Both the position numbers and the translations under genes were made by a program. Shown one piece after another: positions 32,979 through 40,420 of a DNA stretch of 64,000 nucleotides. The notes under the pieces were generated by a model, which did no database searches, was not told the origin of the DNA, and saw only the letters and a program-made list of their open reading frames with translations. Positions within the stretch are counted from its first letter, which is position 1, and each line of letters starts with the position of its first letter. The DNA is from Erginobacter sp964587835 (lineage in GTDB: Bacteria; Auribacterota; Erginobacteria; Erginobacterales; Erginobacteraceae): NCBI GenBank assembly GCA_964587835.1, contig CAZPMN010000003.1, forward strand, positions 62,001-126,000, read 5' to 3'.

Positions 32979-34691
32979 TCAGGTACAGCGCAGGCTGCGC
33001 AGACGGTTGAGCGCCGCGGCGACCTCGAACCGGCGGGGCCGGGCGAGGTTTCCCTTCTTGTAAACGCTGGCGATATCCAGTCCCTCCCGGTCAAGATCCG
33101 CCTCCACCAGGTCCAGGACCTCCCCCAGCGTCTTGTGCCCGTCAATATATCTCTCGCGGGCGTAGTTGAGGATCTCCCCGATCGCCCGGGTCTGGCTGAC
33201 ATCCACCAGCTGCTCGACGGCGGAGAGGTCGATCCAGTTCTCGCCGAAGCCGATAAGTTTGGGGCTCTTGGCCGAGATCTTTACCTGCTTCTTCGCCCCC
33301 CGACGGGGGTCGATGCTCTCGGGCCGGGGACAGCGGGACCGGACCGTCCCGAAGGTCTCCCCACCCTCGAAATTCCGGCGGGTGGAGAAGTCTTCGGCGA
33401 TCCGTCGGGCCTCGACGGTCCGGTCGCGGGGGACGTATTCGTCCATCATAATCACGGTATCGGCGACGTCGAAATAATCCCCGCTCCCCCCCATCACCAG
33501 GACGGTGGAGACCCCATGGTTGCGGTAGAGCTGCCGGACCTTGTCCAGGAAAGGAGTGATGGGCTCCTTGTCCCGGGCAACCAGGGCCTGCATCCGACCG
33601 TCCCGGATCATGAAGTTGGTGGCCGAGGTATCCTCGTCGATCAGCAACAGCCGGCTCCCCGCTTCCAGGGCTTCCATAATATTGGCCGCCTGGGAGGTCG
33701 ATCCGCTGGCGTCGGAAGATGAGAAGTCGCGGGTATCGAGACCCCGGGGGAGATCCCGGATAAAGGGGCTGATGTCGACCGAGGAGATCGAGCGGCCGTC
33801 CTCGGCCCGGATCTTCACCCCGGAAGGGTCGGTTACCACCAGTTCCCGGCCGTCGCCGGGGATGTGATCGTAGACCCCCTTCTCCAGGGCGTCGAGCAGG
33901 GTCGACTTGCCGTGGTAACCGCCGCCCACGACCAGGGTCACCCCGACCGGGATCCCCATCCCCCGGACCTTTCCCCCCCGGGGACAATCGAACTCGACTT
34001 CCAGTCCGGACGGGGACTGGAAGGGGACGGCCTCTCCCGGCGGCAGCGAACGGTCGTCCACGCCGGAGCGGCGGGGCAGGATCGCACCGTTGCCGACAAA
34101 GGCCACCAGCTTCTTCTCCGGCAGCGAGCGGCGGATAGAGTCGGCGTCCTCGGCGACGGCGACGAACTTCTCCAGGATTTCCCGGTCGAGGGCGGAAGCG
34201 ATCAGGATTTTCCCGACCAGTTCGGGAACCTCCTCGAAAAAGATCTCCTCCGCCTGGCGGCCCAGGATCTTCCTCCCCCGGGCCGGAAGACCGACCACGA
34301 ATCGGGCCTCGACCCGGTCGGGACCGACCGACATCGCTGTCCGCTGGAGGATCTCCTGGGAGGGGGGGTCGATAGCCAGCAGTCCGCTGTGCCCGGTCCC
34401 CCTCCTTCCCTTGACCACCATTTCGGCCTGGCGGAGAAAGTGGCGGGTCAGGCAGTCCTCCAGAGCGAGCCGGCGGACCGGGGTATCGTACAATTCGGGG
34501 GGGAAACCGGCTTTGACCTGGTCTACCCGGACCGACGCCTGACTGGGGGGAGCGAACGGGTCGGGCTGTACGTAATCGATGGCCAGGAGAAAATTATCGA
34601 AGTCGTAAACGCCCTTCAGGTCCCGGTAGAAACTATAGGGCTTGGAGTCGATCCGGCGAAGAGTCTCGCGCAGCTGCGCTTGTGTTTTCAT
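32979..34691 (-). CDS. Predicted ABC-class ATPase (COG3044)
   Basis: A 570-residue soluble ATPase with ABC-type motifs but no transporter features: Walker A GGGYHGKST (256-264), signature-like SGSTSQA (329-335), Walker B LLLIDED (348-354) and a downstream LVMGGSGDYFDVADTVIMM. It matches the conserved uncharacterised COG3044 protein found in many bacteria and some protists. An N-terminal region of about 240 residues and a C-terminal domain flank the nucleotide-binding core. No partner genes suggest a pathway here. No ribosome-binding site is evident. Confidence 0.9.
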   Translation of the reverse strand: MKTQAQLRETLRRIDSKPYSFYRDLKGVYDFDNFLLAIDYVQPDPFAPPSQASVRVDQVKAGFPPELYDTPVRRLALEDCLTRHFLRQAEMVVKGRRGTGHSGLLAIDPPSQEILQRTAMSVGPDRVEARFVVGLPARGRKILGRQAEEIFFEEVPELVGKILIASALDREILEKFVAVAEDADSIRRSLPEKKLVAFVGNGAILPRRSGVDDRSLPPGEAVPFQSPSGLEVEFDCPRGGKVRGMGIPVGVTLVVGGGYHGKSTLLDALEKGVYDHIPGDGRELVVTDPSGVKIRAEDGRSISSVDISPFIRDLPRGLDTRDFSSSDASGSTSQAANIMEALEAGSRLLLIDEDTSATNFMIRDGRMQALVARDKEPITPFLDKVRQLYRNHGVSTVLVMGGSGDYFDVADTVIMMDEYVPRDRTVEARRIAEDFSTRRNFEGGETFGTVRSRCPRPESIDPRRGAKKQVKISAKSPKLIGFGENWIDLSAVEQLVDVSQTRAIGEILNYARERYIDGHKTLGEVLDLVEADLDREGLDIASVYKKGNLARPRRFEVAAALNRLRSLRCT

Positions 34692-34719
34692 CCAAGATCT
34701 TCCGCGAATTTTACCACGG

Positions 34720-35016
34720 CTACTTTTCCGCGGAGGTGGAACTCGGGGTGACCGTTTTTTTCTTCTCCGAGGAAGATTTCTTCTCCGGGGGCTTGAACGC
34801 CTCCTTATCCTTCTTCTCTCCTTCCCGGTAACTCTGGGATCGGTAGTCGGTCTGGTAAAACCCCGACCCCTTGAAGATTACCCCGGCGCCGGGGCCGATC
34901 AGTCTCCGCAATCTCCCCCCGCAGCGCGGACAGCGGGTGAGCTTGCGCGCCTTGATACTCTGGAATTTCTCGAATCGGTAGCCGCAATCATCGCAGCCGT
35001 AATCGTAGGTGGGCAT
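34720..35016 (-). CDS. FmdB-type zinc-ribbon protein
   Basis: A 98-residue protein with a typical FmdB/CxxC ribbon at the N-terminus: MPTYDYGCDDCGYRFEKFQS then CPRCGG, four Cys for one zinc. It is followed by a glycine-rich GPGAGVIFKGSGFYQTDYR and a lysine/serine-rich tail (about 35 residues). The family is annotated as a putative regulatory protein and its function is unknown. AAGGAAG lies upstream. It ends 28 bases before the COG3044 gene, on the same strand. Confidence 0.9.
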   Translation of the reverse strand: MPTYDYGCDDCGYRFEKFQSIKARKLTRCPRCGGRLRRLIGPGAGVIFKGSGFYQTDYRSQSYREGEKKDKEAFKPPEKKSSSEKKKTVTPSSTSAEK

Positions 35017-35105
35017 CTTCTCGCTTCCTTATCCGGTTTTCCTTCGGGAATGAAGGATAATAGGCGGATATTGCTCCTTGTCAAGAAAGTTGCCGCCGGA
35101 TTAAA

Positions 35106-36005
35106 ATGCTCCTGATGAACGAGCTGGAATTTCAAAACTTTCTCTCCGAAAAGAGAGAGGTGGTAGATCTCGCCCTGGCCGACCTCCTGGAACGCGCCGG
35201 TTCCGTTAATCCACGGCTGGGGGAGGCGATCCGATACTCACTCCTCGGTGAAGGGAAACGGATCCGCCCGATCCTCTGTCTCAGCACCTGCCGGGCGGCC
35301 TCCGGGGTGGAGGCTCCGGCCCTGACCACGGCCTGCGCCCTGGAGATGATCCACTGCTACTCCCTGATCCACGACGATCTCCCGGCGATGGACGACGACG
35401 ATCTCCGGCGGGGCCGCCCCTCCCTCCACCGAGCCTTTGACGAGGGCACCGCCATCCTGGCCGGGGACGCTCTTTTAACTCTGGCCTTCGAGACCGTCGC
35501 CCGCGACCGGGCACTTTCCGCCGGCCGGGCTCGGGAGATCATCGCCGAATTGGCCCAAGCGGCCGGGCAGCGGGGGATGGTGGGAGGGCAGCAGGCTGAC
35601 CTGGACGCGGCGGGGCGGGCGATCAGCCGGGAGGAACTGGCCCGGATCCACGCCGGCAAGACCGGCGCCCTGATGGTCGCCGCCGTAACTAGCGGGACAA
35701 TCGCCGGCGGCGGCAAGGTGGAACTGGTCGCCCGGATGCGCGACTACGGCCGCCAGATCGGGCTGGCCTTCCAGATCAAGGACGACCTCCTTGACGTCGA
35801 GGGAGAAGAGAAGGAACTGGGTAAGGCCGTCGGCCAGGACTCCCGGGGAAAGAAGGCCACCTATCCCGCTCTCTGGGGCCTGTCCCGGAGCCGGGAGGAA
35901 CTGCAGGGGGCGGTCCGGCAGGCCCACCGAGCCCTGGATGGACTGGGAGAAGAGGCCGAGCCGCTGAGATGGATCGCCGACTTTATCGCCCGGCGACGGA
36001 GCTGA
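35106..36005 (+). CDS. ispA: Short-chain polyprenyl diphosphate synthase (farnesyl/geranylgeranyl type)
   Basis: A 299-residue trans-isoprenyl diphosphate synthase. The first Asp-rich motif is DDLPAMDDDDLRRG, containing the DDxxxxD insertion typical of bacterial FPP synthases, and the second is FQIKDDLLDVEG. It condenses IPP with allylic diphosphates to FPP or GGPP, feeding polyprenol, quinone and carotenoid pathways. A second ATG at 35115 is possible. Its last 23 bases overlap the 3' end of convergent hypB. The gene symbol is given by similarity; chain length is not proven. Confidence 0.9.
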   Translation: MLLMNELEFQNFLSEKREVVDLALADLLERAGSVNPRLGEAIRYSLLGEGKRIRPILCLSTCRAASGVEAPALTTACALEMIHCYSLIHDDLPAMDDDDLRRGRPSLHRAFDEGTAILAGDALLTLAFETVARDRALSAGRAREIIAELAQAAGQRGMVGGQQADLDAAGRAISREELARIHAGKTGALMVAAVTSGTIAGGGKVELVARMRDYGRQIGLAFQIKDDLLDVEGEEKELGKAVGQDSRGKKATYPALWGLSRSREELQGAVRQAHRALDGLGEEAEPLRWIADFIARRRS

Positions 36006-36642
36006 CCTTCTTCCGCAGCCACTCGCTCCACCGTCCTGTCCCCTCCCCCGTCCGGCAGGAGATCTCGACCACCTCCAGGTCGGGGTTGATCTCCCTCAAC
36101 CCCCCGTAAAAGGAATCCCGATCGAAGTCACTGTGAGGGATGAGGTCGATCTTGTTCAGGATCACCACCTCGGCCTCCCGGAAAAGCAAGGGATACTTGG
36201 TCGGCTTGTCATCCCCCTCGGCCACGCTCACCAGCCCGATCTTGGCCGTCTCCCCGAGATCGAAGCTGACCGGACAGACCAGGTTGCCGACGTTCTCGAT
36301 GATCAGCAGATCGAGCCCGGACAGGTCGATCGCCGGCAGGGCCTCCTTGATCATCAGCGGGCTCAGATGGCACCCACGGCCGGTATTGATCTGCAGCGCC
36401 GCCAGTCCCAGGCGCCGGAGCCGGACGGTATCCTTGTCCGAGGCTAGGTCGCCCTCGATCACCCCGATCTTCAGCTCCTCGCCCAGTTCCCGGTGGGCCG
36501 CCTCGATCAGGGAAGTTTTTCCTGAACCCGGCGAGCCGATCAGGTTGAAGACGGCCACGTGGTGTTGCTGGAAAAGTTTCCGGTTCTCTCCCCCGATCCG
36601 GTCTTCTTCTTTGAGAATGTCTTCCTTGATCGCGATCTTCAT
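35983..36642 (-). CDS. hypB: Hydrogenase nickel-incorporation GTPase
   Basis: HypB is the GTPase that helps load nickel into [NiFe]-hydrogenase (or urease). The 219-residue protein has P-loop GSPGSGKTSL (36-45), the G-domain metal site C91-H92 and C123 in NVGNLVCP, and VILNKIDLIP. It lacks the His-rich or CXXCGC N-terminal extension found in some species. hypA lies 118 bases upstream on the same strand. No hydrogenase structural gene is in the window. The ATG follows an AT-rich hairpin directly, without a Shine-Dalgarno. Confidence 0.96.
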   Translation of the reverse strand: MKIAIKEDILKEEDRIGGENRKLFQQHHVAVFNLIGSPGSGKTSLIEAAHRELGEELKIGVIEGDLASDKDTVRLRRLGLAALQINTGRGCHLSPLMIKEALPAIDLSGLDLLIIENVGNLVCPVSFDLGETAKIGLVSVAEGDDKPTKYPLLFREAEVVILNKIDLIPHSDFDRDSFYGGLREINPDLEVVEISCRTGEGTGRWSEWLRKKVSSVAGR

Positions 36643-36644
36643 CT

Positions 36645-36669
36645 TAAAATTTTCCTGCAGAAAATTTTA
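36645..36669. promoter_or_regulatory. AT-rich inverted repeat immediately upstream of hypB
   Basis: Arms TAAAATTTT (36645-36653) and AAAATTTTA (36661-36669) flank a 7-base centre containing CTGCAG. Relative to the start codon it sits exactly as the repeat before the substrate-binding protein gene (784-807), with the same TAAGATGAAGATC junction on the minus strand. Confidence 0.5.
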
Positions 36670-36717
36670 GTATCGGGGTTTTTGTCCGCGGGCGATCAGG
36701 CTCACTTCTTCCCGCCC

Positions 36718-36748
36718 ACCGCTTACCGCTCACTGCTTACCGCTTACT
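36718..36748. repeat. Heptamer tandem repeat (ACCGCTT type)
   Basis: Units ACCGCTT, ACCGCTC, ACTGCTT, ACCGCTT and ACT follow one another with a 7-base period, 12 bases beyond the 3' end of hypA. The units belong with the arrays at 20060, 40964 and 51379. Confidence 0.8.
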
Positions 36749-36760
36749 ATTCCCCATCCC

Positions 36761-37102
36761 CTACTCCCCCTCCAGGCAATCGAGAAAGAGCTCGTCCCCG
36801 GAGAGGATCTCCAGATCGGTGGATCCGCACTCGCCGCAGGTGAAGGCCAGGTCATCCCCGGCCTTCCCCGCCCCGCAGCTCCGGCAGCGCACCGCCAGGG
36901 GGATCTCCTCGATCTTCAGCTCGGCCCCGGCGAACTCCGTCTCCCCGATCAGATGCCGGAAGGCGGTCTGGAGCGTCTCCGGAACCACCTGCCGCAGCAC
37001 CCCGACCTTGACGTGAACCTCGGATATCTTGCCCAATCCCTCTCTCCGGGCCGCGGACGCCGCCAGGCGGACCAGGTTATCAGCGATCGTCCACTCGTGC
37101 AT
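36761..37102 (-). CDS. hypA: Hydrogenase nickel-insertion protein
   Basis: HypA delivers nickel to the hydrogenase large subunit together with HypB. The 113-residue protein begins MHEWTIADNL, with the conserved His2 that binds nickel, and has the zinc site CRSCG...CGECG toward the C-terminus. Upstream in-frame codons could extend it by 31 residues into the RNase Z 3' end, but the MHE start is the family norm. It is followed by a heptamer repeat and then hypB. The pair stands without other hyp genes. Confidence 0.95.
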   Translation of the reverse strand: MHEWTIADNLVRLAASAARREGLGKISEVHVKVGVLRQVVPETLQTAFRHLIGETEFAGAELKIEEIPLAVRCRSCGAGKAGDDLAFTCGECGSTDLEILSGDELFLDCLEGE

Positions 37103-37169
37103 ATCTTTACACCCGTCATCTTTCCTTATTGCACAAAACCGGTATGACTTGAATTGTGCAATAAGAGAG

Positions 37170-38096
37170 TCAGGCGGGTTTGGGTTCTGGGGCAAAATCG
37201 ATCTCGTAGACGTCGAGGTCGCGGGCGATCCGGGTGGCCGGGAACTCCTTCCGCGCCTCTTGCAGCATCGGTTTGATCGAGAGGTAGCGGGGACTGATGT
37301 GGACCAGGACCAGCTTTCCCACCCCAGCCCGACGGGCCAGGCCGGCCGCCTCCCGGGCGGTGGAGTGGCCCTTGAGCCCGCTCTCGGAGGCCATATCGTC
37401 GCCGAACATCCCGTCGTGGATGAGCAGGTCGGCCCCCCGGACGAACTCCTCCGCCCCGGCGAAGGGTCGGGTATCGACCATATAGACCAGCGTCCGCCCC
37501 GGACGGGGCGGGCCGAGAACCTCCTCCGGCTTCACCACCCTCCCTCCCTCCAGGGTGACCTCCTCCCCTGACTGGAGACGTTTGTAAAGCGGCCCGGCCG
37601 GGATCCCCAGCCGCTCGGCCGCCTCCAGGTCGAATCGGCCGGGCCGGGGATATTCCTTGAGCCGGTAGGCCAGGGTGAAGACCCGGTGATCGACCGGAAG
37701 GGCGTCGATCCGGTAATTGGACTCCTCGATCACCGCCCCCCCCTTGATCTCCCTCACCTCCAGCGGGTAGGCCACTCCGAACCTCAGGTACTTTCGGGAG
37801 AGGTCGACGTAGCCGCGGATCCCGGGAGGCCCGTAGATGGTCAGCGGATCGGTCCGCGAGCCCATCGACATTGTCATCAGCAGCCCGGCCAGGCCGATCA
37901 CGTGGTCGCCGTGGAGGTGGGTGACGAAGATCGCCCGGAGCCGGGCCCAGCCCAAATGGGACTTCGCCAGCTGAAGCTGGGTCCCCTCCCCGCAGTCGAA
38001 GATAAACATCTCCCCCTCCCGGAGCACCGCTGTCGCCGGGAGCATCCTCCGGGAGGTCGGGAATGCTCCCCCCGAACCAAGCACAACCACTCTCAT
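37170..38096 (-). CDS. rnz: Ribonuclease Z
   Basis: RNase Z cuts the 3' trailer from tRNA precursors. The 308-residue metallo-beta-lactamase protein shows the zinc-binding HLHGDH (H60, H62, D64, H65), GSGGAFPTSRR near the start, and DTRPF plus HDGMFGDD and LVLVHISPRY for the remaining ligands. tRNA-Asp and tRNA-Leu here lack encoded CCA, consistent with a need for this enzyme. It precedes hypA by 67 bases on the same strand. Confidence 0.95.
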   Translation of the reverse strand: MRVVVLGSGGAFPTSRRMLPATAVLREGEMFIFDCGEGTQLQLAKSHLGWARLRAIFVTHLHGDHVIGLAGLLMTMSMGSRTDPLTIYGPPGIRGYVDLSRKYLRFGVAYPLEVREIKGGAVIEESNYRIDALPVDHRVFTLAYRLKEYPRPGRFDLEAAERLGIPAGPLYKRLQSGEEVTLEGGRVVKPEEVLGPPRPGRTLVYMVDTRPFAGAEEFVRGADLLIHDGMFGDDMASESGLKGHSTAREAAGLARRAGVGKLVLVHISPRYLSIKPMLQEARKEFPATRIARDLDVYEIDFAPEPKPA

Positions 38097-38254
38097 TATC
38101 CATACGCCCCTTGCACGCGATAGGTTGGGAAGAGAATAAGTTGAGTCTGTTTATTTCCCGATTTTTGTCAACGGAGAATTCCGAGATGAAAGGACAAAAT
38201 GCCCCAACGGCCCCTGAATCCGGTCCATCCCTAAGATCCCCTTGAAAAATATAG

Positions 38255-38283
38255 TTGCTTTTACCCCTATTCCCCGCTACCTT
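38255..38283 (+). promoter_or_regulatory. Candidate promoter for tRNA-Asp
   Basis: TTGCTT at 38255-38260 and TACCTT at 38278-38283 with a 17-base spacer. A start near 38290 would give a leader of about 15 bases before the mature tRNA. The match is modest. Confidence 0.35.
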
Positions 38284-38304
38284 ACTGACTCTTCAAAACA
38301 ATCT

Positions 38305-38378
38305 GGGGGCGTAGCTCAACTGGTTAGAGTACCGGACTGTCGATCCGGGTGTTGCGGGTTCGAGTCCCGTCGTCCCCG
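38305..38378 (+). tRNA. tRNA-Asp (anticodon GTC)
   Basis: A 74-base cloverleaf. Acceptor GGGGGCG pairs with CGTCCCC (one G-U), discriminator G. D arm GCTCAACTGGTTAGAGT, anticodon arm CCGGA-CTGTCGA-TCCGG, giving GTC, and T arm GCGGG-TTCGAGT-CCCGT. CCA is not encoded. A strong terminator follows three bases later, and an accessory toxin-antitoxin cassette lies immediately downstream. Confidence 0.97.
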
Positions 38379-38379
38379 T
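38366..38379. repeat. Candidate attachment-site core at the tRNA-Asp 3' end
   Basis: The last bases of tRNA-Asp plus one read CCCGTCGTCCCCGT. At 40264-40277 the same 14-mer occurs with a single change (CCCGTCATCCCCGT), in the same orientation and also followed by a terminator hairpin. The pair brackets the AbiE genes. Confidence 0.45.
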
Positions 38380-38380
38380 G

Positions 38381-38418
38381 AAAGGCCCCGGGGGATTTTT
38401 CCCCCGGGGCCTTTCTAT
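38381..38418 (+). terminator. Rho-independent terminator of tRNA-Asp
   Basis: A perfect 14-bp stem (AAAGGCCCCGGGGG, 38381-38394, with CCCCCGGGGCCTTT, 38401-38414) and a six-base loop containing T's. The T-run is short (CCTTTCTATT), but the stem is very stable. Confidence 0.85.
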
Positions 38419-38525
38419 TGGAATCGAAGTATTCCAACACCCGCAACAAGTTGTTTCTTCCCTCTTTCGTGGTAAAGTTAATTTTCAGTCCGTTCCAATC
38501 TCCGCGGTTTCCCTTTTCCCAATCA

Positions 38526-38612
38526 TTTCACCCTGCAGAAGGTGAAAATCTATATTCACCGGTGTCTGAATATTATTGCAAAAAGGTTATGAATATCGTA
38601 ACCTTCCTGCAA
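38526..38612 (+). promoter_or_regulatory. Promoter/operator region of the AbiE module with two inverted repeats
   Basis: Repeat 1 has TTTCACC (38526-38532) facing GGTGAAA (38541-38547), with another TTCACC at 38555-38560. Repeat 2 (38576-38612) has TTGCA...AAGGTTA facing TAACCTT...TGCAA with a 9-base centre, and ends six bases before the ATG at 38618. A -10-like TATTAT lies at 38571-38576 between the two repeats. AbiEi antitoxins are known to repress their own promoter by binding inverted repeats, which fits this layout. Confidence 0.65.
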
Positions 38613-38617
38613 ATTCT

Positions 38618-39283
38618 ATGGTGCAAGCTATGCAAACATTAACCGAGAAAGTTTACCGGCTGGCTCCTCCGGGCGGAATTTTTGCTGAATCCGTGGTGCG
38701 AAATCTCTTGCCGTCGGCCTCGGATACAGCCCGGAAACAGTTCATCTACCGGGCGGTGAGCAACGGAGAGATCCTGAGACTCAAGCCCGGACTTTACTGC
38801 CTGGCGGAAGCATATCGAAAAACCCATCCCCACCCGTTTGTTGTGGCCGGCTTGCTTCATTCTCCCTCCCACATCAGCCTGGAATCAGCGCTCTCGTATT
38901 ATGGACTGATCCCGGAGGCGGTCCACGGCGTAACCAGTGTGACCGACCGCCGAGGCCGGACGTTCCGGACGCCGCTGGGAGATTTCAGTTTTACAAGAGT
39001 CCCCGCCGACGAACCCCGTGCCGGAGTCCGGCATATCAATATCGATAACCAGGGATGGATCTTCATCGCCGGGCCGATGAGGGCTATTGCCGATTTGATC
39101 TATCTGCGAAAAGGGGTCTTCTGGAAAAAAGACGGCTTAAGATTTCTAACGGAATCCCTGCGCATTGAAAAAGACGATCTTCATAAGATCCCGCTGGATG
39201 ATTACGAAGAAGTCTTCAGCAGCCTGAGAAACAAAAGAACTAAAACATATCTCAAAGGTCTGAGATCGGAGTTGGAGCGATGA
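38618..39283 (+). CDS. AbiEi-family antitoxin (type IV toxin-antitoxin)
   Basis: A 221-residue protein like AbiEi antitoxins: an N-terminal winged-helix domain of about 70 residues (SDTARKQFIYRAVSNGEILRLK, LYCLAEAY), then the C-terminal domain with HISLESALSYYGLIPEAV and VTDRRGRTFRTPLGDFSF. In this family the N-terminus binds promoter repeats and the whole protein counteracts the toxin without stable complex formation. ATG at 38618 or 38630 are both possible. It overlaps the toxin gene by 4 bases (ATGA). Base composition is visibly less GC-rich than flanking genes. Confidence 0.88.
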   Translation: MVQAMQTLTEKVYRLAPPGGIFAESVVRNLLPSASDTARKQFIYRAVSNGEILRLKPGLYCLAEAYRKTHPHPFVVAGLLHSPSHISLESALSYYGLIPEAVHGVTSVTDRRGRTFRTPLGDFSFTRVPADEPRAGVRHINIDNQGWIFIAGPMRAIADLIYLRKGVFWKKDGLRFLTESLRIEKDDLHKIPLDDYEEVFSSLRNKRTKTYLKGLRSELER

Positions 39284-40146
39284 TTGGAGAGATTATCAGC
39301 GAAAGAGTGCGGGATTATGCTCCAGTCGACGCCCTGGAGCAGGAGAATATTCTGGTCGAACTGCTTCAGCGCTACGTATTGGCCGCGCTTTCCCGGACCC
39401 GCTTTTTTTCCCAGGCCGGTTTTCACGGCGGGACCTGCCTTCATATCTGTTACGGGATAAGACGTTTCTCGGAAGATCTTGATTTCCTGCTGAAAGAACC
39501 CGATCCAAGTTTTGCTTGGGGGCCGTATATTGAGAAGGTTATCGCGGACAACCGGGATGAAGGGATCCGTTTCGAACCTCAGGACAAATCGAAATCGGGA
39601 ACGGCGGTGAAAAAGTATTTTTTGAAAACCGGACTCAGCGGGGAAGAGATGCGGGGATTAAAACTTCCTTTTCCTCGCCACCCGGGCCAAAAGATCCGGA
39701 TCAAGCTGGAAGCGGATGCCGATCCCCCCGGCGGGTCGGGCTTCGAGACGCGATACATCGATTTCCCAATGACGGCGGCAATCACAACTCAAACTCTTGC
39801 CTCGGGGTTCGCGACCAAATCACACGCCTTGCTTTGCCGGGAGTATGTCAAGGGTAGGGACTGGTATGACTTTCTCTGGTACGTCACGAAAAAAATTGTC
39901 CCCGATTCGGCGCTTCTCGCTAATGCCCTTAAACAGCAGGGGCCGTGGGCCGGTCAATCCATCCGGATGACCCGCGCGTGGTATCTTGAAACGATGAGGC
40001 AGAGGATCAAAGAAATCGACTGGGGCAAAGCCAGAGAGGACGTCAATCGTTTTATCCCCGCCCGGGAGCGGGAGAGCCTTAATGCGTGGGGCCCGGACTT
40101 ATTCCTGCAGTCCCTCGATCGAATGGCAGAGATTATGGGGGATTAA
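39280..40146 (+). CDS. AbiEii-family nucleotidyltransferase toxin
   Basis: A 288-residue protein of the DNA-polymerase-beta-like nucleotidyltransferase superfamily. Motif I is FHGGTCLH with GG at 50-51 and the S-E-D66-L-D68-F signature. K180 and K191-G-R-D194-x-x-D197 (VKGRDWYDF) match motifs III and IV. Known relatives (AbiEii, MenT) transfer nucleotides to tRNA or other targets, blocking growth, and give phage resistance by abortive infection. It is coupled to the antitoxin, and both lie just downstream of tRNA-Asp between two copies of the tRNA 3' sequence. All catalytic residues are intact, so it looks functional. Confidence 0.9.
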   Translation: MIGEIISERVRDYAPVDALEQENILVELLQRYVLAALSRTRFFSQAGFHGGTCLHICYGIRRFSEDLDFLLKEPDPSFAWGPYIEKVIADNRDEGIRFEPQDKSKSGTAVKKYFLKTGLSGEEMRGLKLPFPRHPGQKIRIKLEADADPPGGSGFETRYIDFPMTAAITTQTLASGFATKSHALLCREYVKGRDWYDFLWYVTKKIVPDSALLANALKQQGPWAGQSIRMTRAWYLETMRQRIKEIDWGKAREDVNRFIPARERESLNAWGPDLFLQSLDRMAEIMGD

Positions 40147-40263
40147 CGGAGCGGATCATCGTCGTCCCTTTCGTCAGCACAATCTTGTAATTTTTTGCCG
40201 CCCATCCCTTACTATCCGGAAGCAGATCTTCATAAAATTCCAGATCAACCACGCTCTGGGACA

Positions 40264-40277
40264 CCCGTCATCCCCGT
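40264..40277. repeat. Partial copy of the tRNA-Asp 3' end (possible attachment-site partner)
   Basis: CCCGTCATCCCCGT, 13 of 14 bases identical to 38366-38379, in the same orientation. No integrase gene lies between the copies. Confidence 0.45.
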
Positions 40278-40283
40278 AAATAA

Positions 40284-40319
40284 GCCGGAGGTGAATTTTA
40301 CCTCCGGCCTCTTTATTTT
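40284..40319 (+). terminator. Rho-independent terminator
   Basis: A 9-bp perfect stem GCCGGAGGT (40284-40292) with ACCTCCGGC (40300-40308), loop GAATTTT, followed by CTCTTTATTTT. It lies about 140 bases after the toxin gene and mirrors the terminator that follows tRNA-Asp. Confidence 0.75.
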
Positions 40320-40420
40320 GGGGAGAGTTGTCCCGGTCACAGACCGGGATCGTCCCCGTTAGCGAAATTCGTTCGCAGCAAAAAATTGACCTGAGCGGCA
40401 GATTGGAGTATTATTTCAGT

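Larger units (their letters stand above)
40147..40420. other. Intergenic region between the two toxin-antitoxin modules
   Basis: About 270 bases. It contains a partial copy of the tRNA-Asp 3' end (40264-40277), a terminator hairpin (40284-40319) and a 7-bp inverted repeat TCCCGGT/ACCGGGA at 40331-40349 followed by another CGTCCCCGT (40351-40359). No gene is visible. Confidence 0.6.
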
